Origin: VFKU01 sp038916785
Lineage (GTDB): Bacteria > Hydrogenedentota > Hydrogenedentia > Hydrogenedentales > GCA-2746185
Assembly (NCBI GenBank): GCA_038916785.1
Contig: JBCLBO010000010.1
Location: 1-64,000, forward strand
Direction: 5' to 3'
DNA: 64,000 bases
Position numbers and translations under genes: made by a program
Part shown: piece after piece, positions 53,147 through 60,356 of the stretch
Layout of the letters: each line of letters begins with the position of its first letter
Position numbering within the stretch: the first letter of the stretch is position 1
Notes under the pieces: model-generated
Seen by the model: only the letters and a program-made list of their open reading frames with translations
Database searches by the model: none
What the model was told of the DNA's origin: nothing

Positions 53147-53255
53147 AAGTCTCATCGTTAGCGAGTCGGTCGAAGTTCGGCCTTATTATTCGTGCTTTCT
53201 TCGTGTCGGGGGACTCCGGGGCGTGCCTGTCCCGGGCGGAAGAAAGGAAGGACCG

Positions 53256-53378
53256 ATGAAGGGTCGTGCTGTCGTGCCGGGGCCGGTCAGGGATGAGGCT
53301 CCAGCGCCTCGGATTCTCTGGTTACTGCTGTACCTGCTGTTCTTCACGCTGGTGTTCCTGCCTATTTTCGCCGGTTAG
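53256..53378 (+). CDS. 40-aa single-span membrane peptide
   Basis: ATG 53256 follows GAAAGGAAGGA, a strong ribosome site, and opens 40 codons. The first 18 residues are polar with Arg and Lys; then L-W-L-L-L-Y-L-L-F-F-T-L-V-F-L forms one membrane helix, and the peptide ends P-I-F-A-G. The promoter, the ribosome site and the membrane-type composition together make a real gene likely. Next to pilin genes it might act in the pilus system or as a regulator of a membrane partner. No family is recognised. Confidence 0.65.
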   Translation: MKGRAVVPGPVRDEAPAPRILWLLLYLLFFTLVFLPIFAG

Positions 53379-53459
53379 CGCGGTTCCTTTTCCGCGCGGT
53401 TGACCCGGCTTGGCCGAAGCGTGCTAGGCTGCCCGTTCGTTTGGACGGGGAGTTGCCTC

Positions 53460-54434
53460 ATGCGCGCGTGGGTTGTCAATGAGTACGGGCCGTACACCGA
53501 GGCCATGAAGTGGGGCGAGATCGCGCAGCCCAAGGCCGCCGGGCGCGATGCGGTCATCCGGGTGCAGGCCGCCGGCCTGAATTTCCCCGACATCCTCTGC
53601 GTCGCCGGCAAGTACCAGGTGCGCCCGCCGCTGCCCTTCGTCGCGGGCACCGAGTGCATGGGCGAAGTCGTCGAGGCGGGGCCGGACTCGCCGTACAAGC
53701 CCGGCGACCGCGTGATGACGATGGCGGGGGTCGGCGGCTTCGGCGAATTCTGCATCGCCCCGCACGCGACGACGTACAGAGTCCCCGACGCGATGTCGGA
53801 CGAAGACGCCGCGGCGTTTCAGATGACTTATCAAACCTCGTACTTCGGCGTGAAAATTCGCGCGGACTTGCAGCCCGGCGAGGTGTTGCTGGTTCACGGC
53901 GGCGCGGGCGGCGTGGGGTCAGCGGCGATCCAACTGGGCAAGATGCTCGGGGCGACGGTGATCGCGACGGCGAGCTCGGCGGAGAAGTTAGAAGTCTGCC
54001 GGCGCTGCGGCGCGGACCATGTGATCAACTACACGACCGAGGATTTTGTCGAGCGCGTGAAGGAGCTGACCGGCGGCAAGGGTGCGGACGTCGTCTACGA
54101 TCCGGTCGGCGGCGATGTGTTCGATCAGAGCACGAAGTGCATCAACTGGAACGGCCGCATTTTGATTATCGGTTTCACGAGCGGCCGGATTCCCGAAATT
54201 AAGGTCAATCGGATTTTGCTGAAGAACATTTCGATCGTGGGCCTGCACTGGGGCCAATACCGCGCGCACCAGCCGGAACTGATGCAGCAGGTGCAGGAAA
54301 CGCTGTACGAGGCGTATGCGAAGCGACTGATCAAGCCGGTGATCTGGAAGGCGTGCCCGATGGGGCAACTCCCCGACGCGATGGGGGCAATGGAACGGCG
54401 GGAATGCTACGGCAAAGTTGTCTTGAAACCCTAA
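53460..54434 (+). CDS. NADPH:quinone oxidoreductase-like MDR protein
   Basis: The 324-aa protein belongs to the zinc-free quinone oxidoreductase branch. It has A-A-G-L-N-F-P-D-I-L, a cofactor motif V-H-G-G-A-G-G-V-G-S-A-A and Y-D-P-V-G-G-D-V-F near residue 210. ATG 53460 follows ACGGGGA. It is paralogous to the protein at 19870-20859 but only distantly similar. It is followed 48 bp later by the dienelactone hydrolase gene. Confidence 0.9.
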   Translation: MRAWVVNEYGPYTEAMKWGEIAQPKAAGRDAVIRVQAAGLNFPDILCVAGKYQVRPPLPFVAGTECMGEVVEAGPDSPYKPGDRVMTMAGVGGFGEFCIAPHATTYRVPDAMSDEDAAAFQMTYQTSYFGVKIRADLQPGEVLLVHGGAGGVGSAAIQLGKMLGATVIATASSAEKLEVCRRCGADHVINYTTEDFVERVKELTGGKGADVVYDPVGGDVFDQSTKCINWNGRILIIGFTSGRIPEIKVNRILLKNISIVGLHWGQYRAHQPELMQQVQETLYEAYAKRLIKPVIWKACPMGQLPDAMGAMERRECYGKVVLKP

Positions 54435-54441
54435 ACGGTAG

Positions 54442-54459
54442 GGCGGGTCTCGACCCGCC
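54442..54459. repeat. Short palindrome GGCGGGTC/GACCCGCC
   Basis: An 18-bp near-spacerless palindrome inside CGGTAGGGCGGGTCTCGACCC lies between the oxidoreductase and dienelactone hydrolase genes. It is a short member of the family seen at 43351 and 46172. Confidence 0.6.
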
Positions 54460-54482
54460 GCAGTAGTACAAGGAGCGCGACA

Positions 54483-55163
54483 ATGGGCAAGATGGTGAAG
54501 TTCAAGAGCAACGGCCACACCTGCGACGGGTACTACGCTGCGCCGGCCTCGGGCAAAGGGACGGGCGTCGTCGTGTTGCAGGAGTGGTGGGGGCTGGTCG
54601 ATCACATCAAGGAGGTGTGCGACCGTTTTGCGAAGGAGGGATTCTGCGCGATTGCGCCCGACCTGTATCACGGAGAGATCGGCAAGGGTCCCGACCAGGC
54701 GGGCAAACTGATGATGGCGCTGAACATCGCGCAGACGGAGAAGGACCTGCGCGGCGCGGTGGAGTTTGTGCTGGCGCAGCCGGAGTGCAGCTCGAAGACG
54801 GTAGGCACCGTCGGCTTCTGCATGGGCGGGCAGCTCTCGCTGTTCGCGGCCTGCGCGAACCCGGCGAAGGTGGGGGCGTGCGTGATTTATTACGGTGTGC
54901 ATCCGAACGTGAAGCCGGACCTCAACGCGCTCAAGGCGCCGGTGCTCGGGTTCTTCGCCGAGAAGGACGGCTTCGTGACGCCGGCGGTCGCCAATGAACT
55001 CGAAGGCAAGATCAAGTCAGCGGGGAAGAAGGTCGAATTCACGATCTATAAGGGCGTGGACCACGCCTTCTTCAACGACACGCGCACGGAGGTCTACGAC
55101 GCGAAGGCGGCCGGCGATACGTGGCGTCGGATGCTGGCGTTTTACCGCATGAACGTCGAATGA
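54483..55163 (+). CDS. Dienelactone hydrolase family protein
   Basis: The 226-aa alpha/beta-hydrolase has the nucleophile motif G-F-C-M-G-G (Cys near residue 118), the acid in A-E-K-D-G-F and the His in G-V-D-H-A-F-F. This Cys-Asp-His triad is typical of dienelactone hydrolase, which opens lactones in aromatic breakdown. The wider family hydrolyses many esters. The likely partner gene is the oxidoreductase just upstream. Confidence 0.92.
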   Translation: MGKMVKFKSNGHTCDGYYAAPASGKGTGVVVLQEWWGLVDHIKEVCDRFAKEGFCAIAPDLYHGEIGKGPDQAGKLMMALNIAQTEKDLRGAVEFVLAQPECSSKTVGTVGFCMGGQLSLFAACANPAKVGACVIYYGVHPNVKPDLNALKAPVLGFFAEKDGFVTPAVANELEGKIKSAGKKVEFTIYKGVDHAFFNDTRTEVYDAKAAGDTWRRMLAFYRMNVE

Positions 55164-55169
55164 GAATCG

Positions 55170-55244
55170 CGCCCACAGATTACACAGATGGGCACAGATT
55201 GAACTGAGATCATTGTCGGTGTGAATCTGTGTAATCTGTGGGCG
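55170..55244. repeat. Inverted repeat with 20-bp arms
   Basis: Arms CGCCCACAGATTACACAGAT (55170-55189) and their exact complement (55225-55244) enclose 35 nt. The hairpin fills the gap between the dienelactone hydrolase and GNAT genes. The CACAGATTACACAGAT motif recurs as an intergenic repeat in many unrelated bacteria. Confidence 0.85.
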
Positions 55245-55259
55245 ATCTATTGAGGTCTT

Positions 55260-56204
55260 ATGAGCGAGATTGTCGTCCGCCCGATCGAATTGCGCGATCT
55301 TGACGCCGCGAATCGGGTGTGCAATCTCGCCTTCGGCACCTTCCTTGGCGTGCCCGATCCGGCGCGTTTCTTCGGCGACATGGATTTTTTCCGCTCCCGC
55401 GTGGGCGCGCCGAACACGGCGGGCTTCGTCGCGGAGCGCGATGGCGAGTTGATCGGATCGAACCTGCTGGTGCGCTGGGGCAGCGTGGCGTTCTTCGGAC
55501 CGCTGTCGGTCCGGCCGGATTTGTGGGATGCGGGCATCGGCAGGAAATTGCTCGCGCCGACGATGGACACCTTCACACGCTGGGGCGTCACGCACACGGG
55601 ATTGTTTACCTTCCCCCAGAGTGCCAAGCACGTCGGGCTGTATTACAAGCATGGGTTCCACCCGCGCTTTCTGACGGCGGTGATGGGCAAGCGGGTCGCG
55701 ACGGACGCGAAGGCCGGCGGCTGGACTACGTGGTCGGAGCTGCCCGAATCGCAGCGCGCGGCGGTGATCGAAAGCGCGCGCAGACTCACCGGCGCGCTGT
55801 ATCCGGGCCTCGACGTCTCCGACGAGTTCGGTGTGGTCGAATCGCGCAAACTCGGCGACACCGTGCTGCTCGACGCGCCGGAAAAACTCGAAGGCATGGC
55901 TGTCTGCCACGTTGGGCCCGGCACCGAGGCCGGCAACGGCGTGTGCTACGTGAAATTCGCCGCGGCAGCTTCCGGGCCGGGCGCGCCGGATCGATTTCAG
56001 CGCCTGCTCGATGCGATCGAGGCTTACGCCGCGATGCGCGGCGTGCCGTTCATCCAGGCGGGCGTGAACACGGAGCGTGAAGAGGCCTACAAGGCAATGC
56101 TCGATCGCGGATTCCGGACGCGCATGCAGGGCGTCATCATGCACACCGGCAACCAGCGCGGCTACAATTCGCCGGATGCGTTTGTGCTGGACGACTGGCG
56201 GTGA
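55260..56204 (+). CDS. GNAT-family acetyltransferase, two-domain
   Basis: The 314-aa protein has an N-terminal GNAT domain with L-S-V-R-P-D-L-W-D-A-G-I-G-R-K-L-L (acetyl-CoA pyrophosphate loop, about residues 83-99) and a second, degenerate GNAT-like half ending in A-M-L-D-R-G-F-R-T. The acceptor is unknown. The gene starts 15 bp after a strong inverted repeat, so it likely has its own promoter within or after the repeat. Confidence 0.85.
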   Translation: MSEIVVRPIELRDLDAANRVCNLAFGTFLGVPDPARFFGDMDFFRSRVGAPNTAGFVAERDGELIGSNLLVRWGSVAFFGPLSVRPDLWDAGIGRKLLAPTMDTFTRWGVTHTGLFTFPQSAKHVGLYYKHGFHPRFLTAVMGKRVATDAKAGGWTTWSELPESQRAAVIESARRLTGALYPGLDVSDEFGVVESRKLGDTVLLDAPEKLEGMAVCHVGPGTEAGNGVCYVKFAAAASGPGAPDRFQRLLDAIEAYAAMRGVPFIQAGVNTEREEAYKAMLDRGFRTRMQGVIMHTGNQRGYNSPDAFVLDDWR

Positions 56205-56276
56205 ATTGGCGGGATCATCCCGAAGTGCTGCGCCAATTTCTCGCCGAACGAGTATGATGTATGCGGAGATAGAGTG

Positions 56277-56588
56277 ATGGCCGTCCGTCCGATCAATTTG
56301 CCCCTCTCGCAGGTCGCGGAACTGTGCAAAGAGTACGGTGTGAAGAAACTTTTCGTGTTTGGTTCCTTCCTTCGTGAAGACTTCGGCCTCGACAGCGATG
56401 TGGACTTTCTGGTCGAATTCGGGACCGGCGACTTTGGGCCGTGGCTGTCGAAGCTGACTGAATTCCAAGATGCGCTCGCCCGTTTGCTTGGCCGCCAGAT
56501 CGATGTGGTGCCGAAGGAAAACTTGAAGTGGGCAATTCGCGACCGAGTGCTTCAATCCGCGCAGGTGGTGTATGCCACAGAGGAGTGA
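56277..56588 (+). CDS. mntA: MntA-type nucleotidyltransferase antitoxin
   Basis: The 103-aa minimal nucleotidyltransferase has the complete motif G-S-F-L-R-E-D-F-G-L-D-S-D-V-D, that is GS-x10-DxD. In the HepT/MntA system this enzyme adds AMP units to a tyrosine of the toxin and so blocks it. ATG 56277 follows GGAG at 8 bp; GTG 56274 is in frame too. It overlaps the hepT gene by 17 bp, with the antitoxin first. Confidence 0.9.
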   Translation: MAVRPINLPLSQVAELCKEYGVKKLFVFGSFLREDFGLDSDVDFLVEFGTGDFGPWLSKLTEFQDALARLLGRQIDVVPKENLKWAIRDRVLQSAQVVYATEE

Positions 56589-56961
56589 CGACCTCTATCT
56601 CGTCGATATCGTTGAAGCGGGTCATGCCGTCAAAGGATTCCTACTGGGTACGGACCCGGCGCGATTCCGGGCCGATGAGACCCTGAGGAGTGCGGTGCTG
56701 TGGAAACTCTACGTCGTCGCGGAAGCCGCGTCGCGTATATCCATTGAGGTTCGAAACGTTGGCGATGCGGAAATGTGGGGCCAAGTCCGCGCCTTCCGTA
56801 ATCGCATGGCGCACGGCTATTTCACGCTCGACCCGGAGCAAATTTGGCGAATCGCTACGGAATCGCTTCCGGTGCTAGCGAGCCATGCCGAGCAATTGCT
56901 GGCGCATCATTTTTCGGAAACCTACCGGCGGTTGATGGAAATGCTCGGGCGAACCCCCTGA
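56572..56961 (+). CDS. hepT: HepT-like toxin (DUF86)
   Basis: The 129-aa HEPN-domain protein carries R-N-R-M-A-H-G-Y near residue 82, the R-x4-6-H-x-Y motif of HepT ribonucleases. The tyrosine is the residue modified by MntA. Helical content and length fit DUF86. The last 20 residues overhang the HEPN domain. The pair looks intact and functional. Confidence 0.9.
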   Translation: MPQRSDDLYLVDIVEAGHAVKGFLLGTDPARFRADETLRSAVLWKLYVVAEAASRISIEVRNVGDAEMWGQVRAFRNRMAHGYFTLDPEQIWRIATESLPVLASHAEQLLAHHFSETYRRLMEMLGRTP

Positions 56962-56968
56962 TGCTCGC

Positions 56969-58903
56969 CTATTCTCCCAAGAGGTACTGCTGCGAGAAGA
57001 GGGCGGTGGCGTAGAACGCGTAGTCCGCGTTTGGCTTTTTCAGGAAGCCGTGGCCTTCGTCGTTGAAGAGCAGATACCAGACGGGGGTGCCGGTGTTTTT
57101 TAGCGCGGCGACGATCTGGTCGGACTCGGACTTCGGCACGCGGGGGTCGTTCACGCCATGCTGGACCATCATCGGTTTGCGGATTTGGTCGACGTGCGCC
57201 ATCGGCGCGGTGCGCTCCATCCATGCGCGGGTCTCGGGGTCGCGCTCGTCGCCATATTCCGCGCGGCGCAGGTCGCGGCGGTAACCCTGCGTGTTTTCGA
57301 GGAGCGAGCGGAGATTCGAGATACCAAAGAGATTGACCGAGCAGGCAATTTTGTCGGAGTAGCGCGTGGCCGTGGCGAGCGTCATATGGCCGCCGTAGCT
57401 GCCACCGTAGATCATGATGCGCTTGGGATCGAGGCCGGGCTGTTCGCCGATCCAGTCGAGTAGCGCGCCGATGTCTTCGTAGGTGCCTTCGCGTTTCGTG
57501 CCGTTGTCGAGGCCGACGAAAGTTTTTCCGTAGCCGGCAGAGCCGCGCACGTTCGGGTAGATGAGCGCGATGCCCAGTTCGTTCAGAAAATAATTCCATC
57601 GGCCCTGGAAGCCTGGACGGGACTGGCCCTCCGGCCCGCCGTGAATGATGACGACGACCGGGCGCAGGCCGGTGAACTTCGCTGGTGGACGGTTCATGAA
57701 GCCGGTGATCTCGCGCCCGTCGAAGGATTTCCAGGCGATGGGTTCTGCATCGGGCCAACCGTCAGTTGAAAGGCCGGTTTCGCCGTAGGACCAGCATTCG
57801 ATGCTGCCGGATGAGACCGTCTTCACCCAAACGGAGCCCGGGTTGCGCACACCGCTCATCGTGAAGGCCAGATGGTCGGAGTCGTTGTGCCACTGTAGGC
57901 CGAATGTGAGGCCGAGCACTCCGCCGCTGGGGCCGGAGTCGTATCGGCCGGAGGACGCGTCGGCAATTACGAAGCGGCCGGATCCGTTCTCGTTGACAAC
58001 GAAGGCGATGTGCTTTCCGTCGGGTGAGAGGTCGAATTCCTCGACGTCCCAGGGGATTTTCGCCGAGAACGATTCGGAGGAAAAATCATCGAAGCGATAA
58101 GAACGGAGTTGTTTGAACTCCGAGCCTTCGTCTGACGTGCAATAGAACCAGCGGCCCTTGGGTTCGAACTCTCCGCCGCGGTAGGAGATCTCGGCCTTGT
58201 CGTCACGCGGGAGCAGCTTCTTCATTTCGCCCGACGGGACGTCGAGCAACCACACGCGGCTGTTGGTGACGGAGATGTATTCGTTGAGCAGCAGTTGCTT
58301 GCCATCGGGCGACCAATCCGTCGCACCCCAGCCGCCGCCGCGCATAGTCGTGATCTTGCGCGCAGTCTCCGGCTTGAGCGGATCCACAGTCCAGAATTCG
58401 GTGAAGGCGCCGTTCGCGTCGGAGTCCACACGCTCATACGCGAGCAACCCCTTCGCTTTCGAGCGCGGCCCGAGGGAGTGGCGACTCTTGCCGTCCGTCA
58501 GCAGCACGCGCTCGCCGGTCTTGGGATCGAAGCGGTAAATCTGGAAAAATTCGTTGCCGCCAGTGTCCATGCGAATCGTGAACGAGCTGTCGTCTACGAA
58601 CTCGCCCACGCCGAGCACGGGTTCGCCGAAGAACGTGAGCTGTTCGCGCATGCCGCCCGGCTGCGTGACGCGGTGCACCTGGTTCGTGTCGCCGAAGCGC
58701 GTGGTGATGAGCATTTCGAGACGATCGGGGTGCCACTGCGCGAAGGTCGAAGCGCGGTAGTTCCCGTAGCGGTCGATTTTTTCGACCAGCTCGCGCGGCA
58801 CAGGCGGGATGCCGTCGGTGGTGATGTTCGCGGCCGGGGCCAGCGCCTCCTGCGCGAAGGCGGGCAGAGCAGCGAGCAGGAAACACGTGGCGATTATTTT
58901 CAT
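56969..58903 (-). CDS. S9-family prolyl oligopeptidase-like peptidase
   Basis: The 644-aa exported enzyme starts at ATG 58903 with a signal peptide (M-K-I-I-A-T-C-F-L-L). An N-terminal seven-blade beta-propeller (about residues 40-380) limits access to a C-terminal alpha/beta-hydrolase. The triad is visible: Ser in Y-G-G-S-Y-G-G-H, Asp in V-N-D-P-R-V-P and His in D-E-G-H-G-F-L. It would cleave short peptides in the periplasm. The frame stays open for another 138 codons upstream, but that part is not protein-like. Confidence 0.92.
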   Translation of the reverse strand: MKIIATCFLLAALPAFAQEALAPAANITTDGIPPVPRELVEKIDRYGNYRASTFAQWHPDRLEMLITTRFGDTNQVHRVTQPGGMREQLTFFGEPVLGVGEFVDDSSFTIRMDTGGNEFFQIYRFDPKTGERVLLTDGKSRHSLGPRSKAKGLLAYERVDSDANGAFTEFWTVDPLKPETARKITTMRGGGWGATDWSPDGKQLLLNEYISVTNSRVWLLDVPSGEMKKLLPRDDKAEISYRGGEFEPKGRWFYCTSDEGSEFKQLRSYRFDDFSSESFSAKIPWDVEEFDLSPDGKHIAFVVNENGSGRFVIADASSGRYDSGPSGGVLGLTFGLQWHNDSDHLAFTMSGVRNPGSVWVKTVSSGSIECWSYGETGLSTDGWPDAEPIAWKSFDGREITGFMNRPPAKFTGLRPVVVIIHGGPEGQSRPGFQGRWNYFLNELGIALIYPNVRGSAGYGKTFVGLDNGTKREGTYEDIGALLDWIGEQPGLDPKRIMIYGGSYGGHMTLATATRYSDKIACSVNLFGISNLRSLLENTQGYRRDLRRAEYGDERDPETRAWMERTAPMAHVDQIRKPMMVQHGVNDPRVPKSESDQIVAALKNTGTPVWYLLFNDEGHGFLKKPNADYAFYATALFSQQYLLGE

Positions 58904-59332
58904 GGCGCGGGCCTCCGACTGGTGCGTGCATGCTACCAGACGGCAACGCGCGCTGATGCGCAAAATGGCTGCGATTCCTGACCACCAGCCGATGCCCTCT
59001 ATAGATACGTATGGTTTGTTGCACTGGGCGTTGGGAATTATGGGAATCATGTGAGATATGGGAATGACGTGGTCTCGGCAGCGCGAGTGCGAAACTAAGG
59101 TCCAAGCGGCGAGACGCCGCTTCCACTTTGCGGGGTGCGAAACAAGGTTCTTGACGGAATTTCGCAGAATGGTTCTGGAGTAGCAAGTGATTCCTGAAGT
59201 GGAAGCGGTGGTCTGAGGCTGATGAAGGACCAGGTGAATGCGGCGCTCAGAACCGATTGACTTCCGCCCGTTGCCATTCCGGCCTCCGGCGCCGCGAAAC
59301 GTCTCCCGCGAATTCACGGATCGCCGGGCTGT
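58904..59332. other. Intergenic stretch, no gene
   Basis: No plausible gene is seen on either strand. It holds a small palindrome AAGCGGCG-AG-CGCCGCTT-like unit around 59104-59122 and G-G-G-A-A-T repeats near 59030-59065. It is more AT-rich than the flanks. Confidence 0.45.
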
Positions 59333-59935
59333 TTATACAATGGGTCGTTTTCTCGGTACGAAGCGGCCGGTACCCTGCATGTAGGTCCGATACGCGTCGC
59401 CAAAGCGCGCCAGCAGTTTCGCCTCTTCCGTTCGCGTGCGGGCGACGAGCAGGGCCAAGACCACCGCGCCGATCACGAACATAAACCAGTTCGCCGCCAT
59501 CAGAGAGATCGCCAGGACCAGCAACGCCGCGCAGTCGTAGAAAGGGTGCCGGACCCAGCGATAGGGGCCGTGTGTGACCAGCGTGTGCGCTTGGCGCGTG
59601 ACGACGGTATCCGTCAGGTTCGTTCCAAGGCTACGGAGCGTCCAGGTGAGCAGCCCAACGGCAATGGCGCCCACCCCCGCCCCCGTCCACCGCAGCCACA
59701 CTGGGAGGGGCACCGACGACCAAGCCATCCAGGCCGGATTGACCATGTAGGCGATGAACCCCAGCCAAAGCAGGAGACCGAGGGGGCGCAGCGTCGCCAG
59801 GATGAACAAGCCTTCTTGGCGTCGATCGAGCTTCTCGCCCGAGGCCTGGGACTTGAGGCGGTGGTACAGACCGATGGGTATGAACAGCAGAAAGCCGACG
59901 AGGAGGACGGCGCGAAAGGTGGCATCCTGGTTCAT
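59333..59935 (-). CDS. Isoprenylcysteine carboxyl methyltransferase-like membrane protein
   Basis: The 200-aa protein has about five membrane helices. The family motif T-H-G-P-Y-R-W-V-R-H-P-F-Y lies near residue 122, with a closing E-E-A-K-L-L-A-R-F-G-D-A-Y. These match the ICMT/PEMT-like group, which methylates thiols or lipid amines with SAM; prokaryotic substrates are mostly unknown. ATG 59935 starts M-N-Q-D-A-T-F. Confidence 0.88.
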   Translation of the reverse strand: MNQDATFRAVLLVGFLLFIPIGLYHRLKSQASGEKLDRRQEGLFILATLRPLGLLLWLGFIAYMVNPAWMAWSSVPLPVWLRWTGAGVGAIAVGLLTWTLRSLGTNLTDTVVTRQAHTLVTHGPYRWVRHPFYDCAALLVLAISLMAANWFMFVIGAVVLALLVARTRTEEAKLLARFGDAYRTYMQGTGRFVPRKRPIV

Positions 59936-60356
59936 CGCTGATCGAGCTCCCGTATTGCGACCGAATGCTGGCAGATTGCGGGCAAGAAAGGCCAAAGGAA
60001 GGAAAAGCAGTCATAAGTGCCCCGTTATCCATCAGAATGCGAGGCCCTGCCGCCTTCGCGAGGCCAGAGAATCCAGGTCGCGGCGCATCCGGCGTAATGG
60101 GTTTGCGTGCGAATTTTTGTCCGCATGAGGCGGACGGCCAACGGCGGGAGGCCGGCGGTGAGCACGGCGGCGCCCGCCTTCTCGTTGCTCAGTTCCCCGG
60201 ATCGCGCGATTCATACCTGCGCTCGACCTGCGAGCGCCTGTCTACCGCCACGCCGGGCGTGCGCCCGACCCCGCGAACGCTATATTGGAATACGGGCGCG
60301 CGGGACGCTCACTTCGATACAGGTATAATCGGGATTTCGAAGGGGAATCATCCGGC
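59936..60356. other. Control region upstream of recQ
   Basis: No gene is supported. A perfect -10 box TATAAT (60324-60329) lies 27 bp before the recQ ATG, without a clear -35. The rest shows no structure I could identify. Confidence 0.45.

Larger units (their letters stand above)
52815..53255. other. Divergent control region of the pilin and small-peptide genes
   Basis: No gene is seen. The region is clearly more AT-rich than its surroundings between about 52945 and 53165. It carries a sigma-54-like site facing the pilin genes and a near-consensus sigma-70 promoter facing the 40-aa peptide gene. Confidence 0.6.

Noticed and set aside
58904..59317. N-terminal extension of the S9 peptidase by 138 codons
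   Set aside because: The open frame continues upstream, but the residues are not protein-like and a good signal peptide starts at 58903.
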